Shown here: positions 60,701 through 64,000 of the stretch, in pieces
Layout: every line of letters starts with the position of its first letter
Numbering within the stretch: the stretch's first letter is position 1
Assembly: GCA_039026955.1 (NCBI GenBank)
Contig: JBCCLH010000009.1
Coordinates: 83,056 to 147,055, forward strand
DNA from: Kordia sp039026955
Lineage (GTDB): Bacteria > Bacteroidota > Bacteroidia > Flavobacteriales > Flavobacteriaceae
DNA: 64,000 bases
Direction: 5' to 3'
Made by a program: the position numbers and the translations under genes
The notes under the pieces: model-generated
What the model was told of the DNA's origin: nothing
Database searches by the model: none
The model's input: the letters and a program-made list of their open reading frames with translations, nothing else

Positions 60701-62853
60701 TACCAACGATCTTAATCGAAAACATCACCTCACTAATTGCTGTAGAAGAAGGCATTACAGACATGACAGGTATTGAAGATTTCAAAGCACTGACAAGTCT
60801 TACCTTAAAAGAAAACGACTTCACAACGATCGATTTATCGCAAAACACACTATTGGAGTCTATAAATTTTGAAGAAACGGTACCGCTCATAAGCATCAAC
60901 ATTACTGGACTTACACAGCTTACAAATATTGACCTTAATCAAACCAATTTGGCTAGTATAGATTTAAGTGACGCTGTTTTATTAGAGGAATTAAATGTCA
61001 GCGTAACAGAACTAACAAGTCTGGATATAAGCAATAATACACTACTAAAAGAACTGTCTGTTGGTAGTACTCAAATTACGGTGTTAGATGTTAGTAACAA
61101 TTCGTTGCTTACAGATGTGAGTATAATTAGCACAAACATAGAAACACTTGACTTATCAAACTGTAGCAACTTAGTAAGTTTTAATGCTTTTGGTGCAAAT
61201 AGTCTCACATTCCTAAACATGCAAAATGGCAACAATACCAATGTAACCACTTTTAGAACTAGTAATGCGGATCTACTAAGTTGCGTTTTGGTAGACGACG
61301 CTGTTTACAGTACCACAAACTGGACACAAATAGAAGCAATTACAACCTTTAGCGATACCTATTGCCGTTACACTGCAATTCCTGATAGCAACTTTGAAAC
61401 AGAATTATTCGACGCTGGATACGATGATACTGAGAATGATGGACAAGTGCCAACGGCATTAATTGAAAACCTAACTTTATTAGATGTTGGCGGACAAAAC
61501 ATTGCAGACGCAACTGGAATTGAAGCTTTTGTAAGTCTGGAAACATTAATCATTGAATCCAATTCGTTTACAAGTATTGACCTCAGCAATCTGACTCAAC
61601 TCAAAGACTTAGACATTTCTAATTGTCCGCTAAACAGTTTAGACCTAAGTGCAAATACGGTATTGGAAGACTTATTCATGCAAGGCACTATTGGGTTTAC
61701 GATATTAGATGTGAGCAATAATACACTATTAGAAAACCTATCAGTAGAAGATTGTGGTTTTACAGATATCACGTTTACAACGCTTAACAATCTCCTGTTT
61801 TTTGGTGTCACGGGTAATAATCTCACTTCCGTAGATGTGTCTTCGTTTGGAGCATTGGCTGCCATTGATGTAAGCTTTAATGACTTAACAGAAGTCAATG
61901 CGCAAAATGGCAATAACGGAAACCTAGAAATCATCGATTTCACCAACAATCCAAACCTAACTTGTATTTTGGTAGATGATGCCGCAGATGCAAACGCCAA
62001 TTGGTTAAGTTACAAAGATGCAACTGCGAGTTACAGCGATACTTCTTGTGGCAATAATTTTGATGTAGCTATACAAATCTTTCTACAAGGTCCTTTACTC
62101 AACCCGAATACAGGTGAAGAAGATTTAATGCGTGACGATTTGCGTGTAGGCGGATACCTTCCTACCACAAGTCCGTATGCAGATGGAATCACTTGTGAAG
62201 CAACTGTGTTTGATGTCACAGGTGACGACGCCATTGTAGATTGGATTTGGATTGAATTGCGTGACGCCTCAGATAGTACCATAGTTTCCTATTCACAATC
62301 TGCGCTCATCCAACGCGATGGTGATGTAGTAGACGTTGACGGTGTTTCTCCACTAGATTTCTCAACGGATGATGTTTCCTATTACGTAGCCATCAAGCAC
62401 CGAAATCATTTAGGAGTTATGAGCAGAAATCTGAATACATTCACAACAGGAACTACTACTACGCTAAACTACAGATTCTTTAATGAGTCTGCTTTTTACG
62501 GAAGCAATCCACAAACTGATTTTGGAATGCCTTTAGAAACCTACGCCATGTGGTGCGGAAATGTAAATCAAGATACAGTCGTACAATATTCTGGGACAAG
62601 TCCAGATACGCCAGACATTCTATCAGAAGTCCTAAACGATGCTGGAAACTTCTTGAATTTCCCAACCTATAGTATCGCAGGTTACAATACCAATGATGCC
62701 AACATGGACGGCGTTGTGCAATACTCAGGAACCAATCCAGATACGCCATTCATCTTACAGAATGTACTAGCGCATCCAGGGAACTTCTTAAACTTTAGTA
62801 CCTATCAAATTTTAGAACAGTTGCCAGAAAATTTCACAAGTACATTAGATTAA
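54757..62853 (+). CDS. Giant secreted LRR protein 5, ten modules
   Basis: This 2698-residue protein has a signal peptide (KKLIVFIFLCNLWVGYG) and ten modules from about 37 to 2430. Modules 2 and 7 have a shortened helix before the loop (ALSMYDDIPNDGQ, ALSEYDDIPNDGQ), and module 6 reads ADGRVPT. LRRs are of the LTSLDLSNNTxL type, with the CILVDD/TNWT/C cap at each module end. The C-terminal region (about 2434-2698) is closest to that of LRR4: GYLPTTSPYADG, VFDVTGDDAIVDWIWIELRD, KHRNHLGVMSRN, GNVNQDTVVQYSG and DANMDGVVQYSG. It starts 6 bp after LRR4 with no promoter of its own visible. It is followed after 152 bp by the second T9SS partner protein. Confidence 0.9.
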   Translation: MPLFKKLIVFIFLCNLWVGYGNTATDNDTECSALFTSIPDSNFENALFNLGYDDNPNDGRVPTLFITTVQNLDVSNQSISDLTGIEDFGGLQTLNVSGNNLSTINLNNLTQLIELNANNNQLNILQLTNNTTLERVFADNNNLSQVDIPSVITLREVSLNDNNLSMLVLAGNTNLEILRVANNIFTDVDIASLVNLTTLDVSGNSLDSIALSSLINLEDLNIANNQFTAIDISSNTALIDFDAQSNQLTTIDLTVNTALETIQLSNNSLTTVNLRNGNNINITSVDLTGNSGLTCVFVDDAAYSTANWTTIDPQTEFTSTNYCRYTLIPDANFETALSMYDDIPNDGQVPTELIEVLTDLSVFGQNIASLSGIEDFTALENLTFDLNSVSSIDLSQNTALQTLSCRNNNLTALDISANTNLRDVFATDNPINVIDVSANVLLEKLGLGNSNLSSIDVSNNTALEILELSFNQITSLDLSANTNLQEVYVNNTSLTFLNIQNGTNTSITNFNAANNPTLTCILVDDATYSTTNWTFIDAATSFSDTYCRYTAIPDANFEARLEALGYDDISGDGQVPTALIETVTSLNLQAQSISDITGIEDFTALGSLRLTNNSLTSIDLSQNVNLSFLWCEQNSLTSLDLSNNTDLGFVSASQNSITSFDGTGLTQITSLSLWNNLLESIDLTGMTALRTMDISSNSVTTLDVSTNTALQELKAPNNSINGLDVSTNTALTRIEIRNNSVNSLDLTNNPALTVIDVRVNGMTSLNVQNGNNTNITAFRANNNNNLTCILVDDAAYSTANWTIIDNQTSFSDTYCDYTAIPDANFEAALEALGYDDITADGQVPTELISTVTSLTIRNESIGDLTGIEDFEQLTFLDCSGNSLQSLDVTSNSNLETLRASSNNLTSVNIDNLLLLEDADFESNDLTVINTSTNTNLEELAIGDNMNLASIDVSQNTLLTQLSITETAVTTLDISALINLERLDVGTMQLTALDVTNNTNLQYLFIDNTTITSGTLDLSQNANLLELSLANCNLEELNLQNGNNTNLNFINLTGNPNLTCVLVDDAVYSTTNWTNIDATTSFSDTFCRYTAIPDINFEAYLESLGYDDITADGQVPTPLIEGLTSLSISSGNNIADITGIEAFTALETLNVNQNTITAINVDANTALITLNLVEVPVTSVSINNNPLLENILIVDTGATIANLDLTNSPLLKDIDITNAGLQSITLPELPALEKIFLPNNGLTGAIDLSASTVLQRVALQGNDLSDFNIQNGNNTNLLSIILTNNPNLSCVVVDDVAYSTTNWTSIDATTSFTDTFCRYTSVPDPVFEARLETLGYDDISADGRVPTALIETVTSLDLEFINVSDLIGIEGFAALETIILTNSSVTSADFSNNTTLEEIQLQNNANLGTLDIAQNTNLRELTISNTAITSINLSNLTNLERFVASSSQLSAIDVSNNPNLAFLYIDGIPLVDGNLDLSSNSDLFEVNVSNCGLTDLNIRNGNTNNIDVFDATNNPNLTCILVDNAVDSANSFTNIDPQTSFSETYCDYTAIPDANFEAALSEYDDIPNDGQVPTALIETISGLDLETVDISDLTGIEDFAALETIIIDNSSLTSADFSNNTNLAFISLTGNSNLTSVNINGLTGLETVFFFFNDLTSVDFSTNTNLEIIRLENNANLTAVDVSQNANLLELNVSNCGLTNLNVQNGTNTNITSFNATGNPNLPCILVDDAAYSTTNWTNIDATSGFSDAFCRYTAIPDANFEAALEALGYDDSSADGQVPTALIEVVTTLDISNLSISDLTGIEDFAALTNLQANDNLFSTVDLSANTNLEILNLSNCPLTTIDVRSLVNLSELTLANSPLTTLDLSANTALTSFISTGNTITSYDLRNNTALSLLVLVSPVIEYINVKNGNNTNIDTHAFYGATSLCVSVDDAAYSITNWGNAQSTDIYTEGYCRYTQIPDINFELRLDELGYDDIPFDGQVPTILIENITSLIAVEEGITDMTGIEDFKALTSLTLKENDFTTIDLSQNTLLESINFEETVPLISINITGLTQLTNIDLNQTNLASIDLSDAVLLEELNVSVTELTSLDISNNTLLKELSVGSTQITVLDVSNNSLLTDVSIISTNIETLDLSNCSNLVSFNAFGANSLTFLNMQNGNNTNVTTFRTSNADLLSCVLVDDAVYSTTNWTQIEAITTFSDTYCRYTAIPDSNFETELFDAGYDDTENDGQVPTALIENLTLLDVGGQNIADATGIEAFVSLETLIIESNSFTSIDLSNLTQLKDLDISNCPLNSLDLSANTVLEDLFMQGTIGFTILDVSNNTLLENLSVEDCGFTDITFTTLNNLLFFGVTGNNLTSVDVSSFGALAAIDVSFNDLTEVNAQNGNNGNLEIIDFTNNPNLTCILVDDAADANANWLSYKDATASYSDTSCGNNFDVAIQIFLQGPLLNPNTGEEDLMRDDLRVGGYLPTTSPYADGITCEATVFDVTGDDAIVDWIWIELRDASDSTIVSYSQSALIQRDGDVVDVDGVSPLDFSTDDVSYYVAIKHRNHLGVMSRNLNTFTTGTTTTLNYRFFNESAFYGSNPQTDFGMPLETYAMWCGNVNQDTVVQYSGTSPDTPDILSEVLNDAGNFLNFPTYSIAGYNTNDANMDGVVQYSGTNPDTPFILQNVLAHPGNFLNFSTYQILEQLPENFTSTLD

Positions 62854-62880
62854 CTTAAAATGAGTTAGAAATCATGTTCA

Positions 62881-62955
62881 TGTCAGTTCGAGCGCAGTCG
62901 AGAACCTTAATAAACGTAGTATTTCATTTGAATCTCGACTGCGCTCAATTTGACA
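62881..62955. repeat. Dispersed TGTCA...TGACA hairpin repeat
   Basis: TGTCAGTTCGAGCGCAGTCG at the left end is the near reverse complement of CGACTGCGCTCAATTTGACA at the right end. This is the most symmetrical copy of the family in the window, and it lies between LRR5 and the T9SS gene, where it could fold in the RNA and weaken read-through. Confidence 0.7.
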
Positions 62956-63005
62956 CTTAGTTTAAAATAAAACAAAAAATAACACAATATAAAGACGCAC
63001 AAATC

Positions 63006-63824
63006 ATGAAAACATACAAACTCACAACCATCATCCTAACCATCACAGCATTTTTTGCCTTCAAAGCAACTGCGCAAGATGGGTACACATACACACTCAC
63101 AGACAATGGTGCGTACAGTTACACCATTGGTGCTGTTCCGAATACAAGCGCAAATAACTTTGCTACATCCGTGCAAAGCTACGGTTTCACCATCATCCTA
63201 CCAGATGGTGTTACCGCTAGCCTTACCTCTTCTTTAGGTGGAGCCGCATCGGCAACCTTTTTTAATGGAGGCGACATTGGACAAGCCAGTATTGACGGCT
63301 ACTTGATCACAGAAACTTTGGGAAGTCCTGTCTCCTTACCTGCTCCATCAGCGGGAACGACTTCCAATCTTGTGACCATTCAAATCAACGGTGCTCCAAC
63401 TTCAGGAACAATGTACATTCTAGAGAACAATTCCGCCTTAGCGACGACAATCACACCGCTCAAAAGCTTTATGCAAGCGGATATGATAGACAATAGCATG
63501 GCTGAATTTGTCAACGTAGTTGATGCAAATGCAGCGGCAGTTTCGGGAATGTCATCTTTTGATTTCTCTACACTTTCTGTAGAAGAACCAAACGAATTGG
63601 CTTCGCTTTCCATCTATCCAAATCCAGTGAAAGACATCGTACACATTTCATACAACAAAGGCGATTTGACAAAAGTCGAAATTTTCAACACCAACGGACA
63701 ATTGGTACTGACCAAAGAAAGTGCTTTGGAAAACATACGTGTCACCTCACTGCGAAGTGGCATGTACATGCTTAAAGTGTATACGGAAAATGCACAAAAA
63801 ACAATAAAAATAGTCAAAGATTAA
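63006..63824 (+). CDS. Secreted T9SS type A protein, 272 aa, paralog of 27276
   Basis: It has the same length and domain plan as the protein at 27276: signal peptide ending near KATAQ|DG, beta-rich domain (YTLTDNGAYSYTIGAVPN, SYGFTIILPDGVTASLTSS) and T9SS type A tail (LSIYPNPVKDIVHI, IFNTNGQLVLTKE, LRSGMYMLKVYTENAQKTIK). A stretch of about 70 bp around 63171-63243 is almost base-identical to 27440-27512, while the tail has diverged. It follows LRR5 by 152 bp, with a hairpin repeat in between, so it may be read from the LRR operon or separately. It probably reaches the cell surface through T9SS; the partner role with LRR proteins is inferred from position. Confidence 0.8.
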   Translation: MKTYKLTTIILTITAFFAFKATAQDGYTYTLTDNGAYSYTIGAVPNTSANNFATSVQSYGFTIILPDGVTASLTSSLGGAASATFFNGGDIGQASIDGYLITETLGSPVSLPAPSAGTTSNLVTIQINGAPTSGTMYILENNSALATTITPLKSFMQADMIDNSMAEFVNVVDANAAAVSGMSSFDFSTLSVEEPNELASLSIYPNPVKDIVHISYNKGDLTKVEIFNTNGQLVLTKESALENIRVTSLRSGMYMLKVYTENAQKTIKIVKD

Positions 63825-63909
63825 TTTTGTCAGATTTAGTTGTAATCTAAGATGGGCAGTATATAGCTAAATCATTATAATTTGTCATATTTTTTTTGTA
63901 TCTTGTCCT

Positions 63910-64000
63910 ATGGCATATTCATTAGATTTCAGACGACAGGTATTCAAAGTAAAACAAGAACAAGGGCTTACTTTTGAGCAAACAAGCGATAGATTTGGTA
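63910..64000 (+). CDS. IS630-family transposase, N-terminal fragment cut by window end
   Basis: The ATG at 63910 opens a frame reading MAYSLDFRRQVFKVKQEQ, then GLTFEQTSDRFG, to the window end. This is the typical start of IS630-type transposases (HTH_Tnp_IS630, compare YSxDFRxxV and TxxxxAxRFG). The 85 bp between 63825 and 63909 is AT-rich and may hold the left end of the element; its inverted repeat cannot be confirmed without the right end. Only about 30 residues are visible, so intactness is unknown. Confidence 0.75.
   Translation, partial: MAYSLDFRRQVFKVKQEQGLTFEQTSDRFG

Noticed and set aside
12700..62282. Many 60-230 residue minus-strand ORFs across the LRR genes (for example 24036-24650 and 48997-49692)
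   Set aside because: They are antisense shadows of the repetitive LRR coding strand. Their Ser/Leu-rich sequences simply mirror the repeat, and none has a start region or homology signal of its own.

Overview
The window is low-GC DNA from a marine-type member of the Flavobacteriaceae (Bacteroidota). Supporting signs are type IX secretion (T9SS) sorting domains of both type A and type B, promoters with the Bacteroidota -7 box (TAnnTTTG), very long secreted repeat proteins and abundant dispersed hairpin repeats. The gene content would suit Kordia, but the genus is a guess from memory.

Layout. 1-5,000: the end of a T9SS type B surface protein, a small membrane protein, a gamma-glutamylcyclotransferase-like protein, a DASS/SLC13 anion transporter and a 42-residue peptide with a Gly-Gly motif. 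5,102-9,460 (minus): a 1452-residue secreted protein with four lamin-tail domains, Calx-beta, choice-of-anchor I and a T9SS signal. 9,675-63,824: a large surface-protein and regulator island. It holds five giant leucine-rich-repeat (LRR) proteins of 2687, 2243, 1345, 3817 and 2698 residues, which fill about 60% of the window. It also holds four intact and one broken membrane-tethered HTH regulators, two near-identical 272-residue T9SS proteins, a four-helix membrane protein and five tiny coiled-coil ORFs. 63,910-64,000: the start of an IS630-type transposase, cut by the window end.

How it may work together. Four LRR genes (or the operons they head) and one TPR-HTH gene are each preceded by a 52-58 residue ORF. 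Each of these five units starts at a promoter with the same arrangement: two TGCACCCC-like half-sites 12 bp apart, the second starting exactly 39 nt upstream of the -7 box. The five regulators share one C-terminal HTH but carry two kinds of sensor (periplasmic TPR, or an extracytoplasmic domain plus about seven membrane helices). I infer that one or more of them bind this operator and switch on the LRR surface proteins. The LRR proteins lack a T9SS tail but end in a dockerin-like duplicated loop region, and two are followed by a T9SS-tailed beta-sandwich-like protein that might anchor them. The ensemble of operator, micro-ORF, LRR giant, tethered regulator and T9SS partner is the best candidate here for an undescribed system.

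Non-coding content. There is a candidate 100-nt structured small RNA (28,380-28,478), a 162-bp MITE-like element with 26-bp inverted ends in the leader of the broken regulator gene, a six-unit tandem array of about 161-bp units (38,001-38,920) and several dispersed hairpin repeats. No tRNA, rRNA or CRISPR array was seen.
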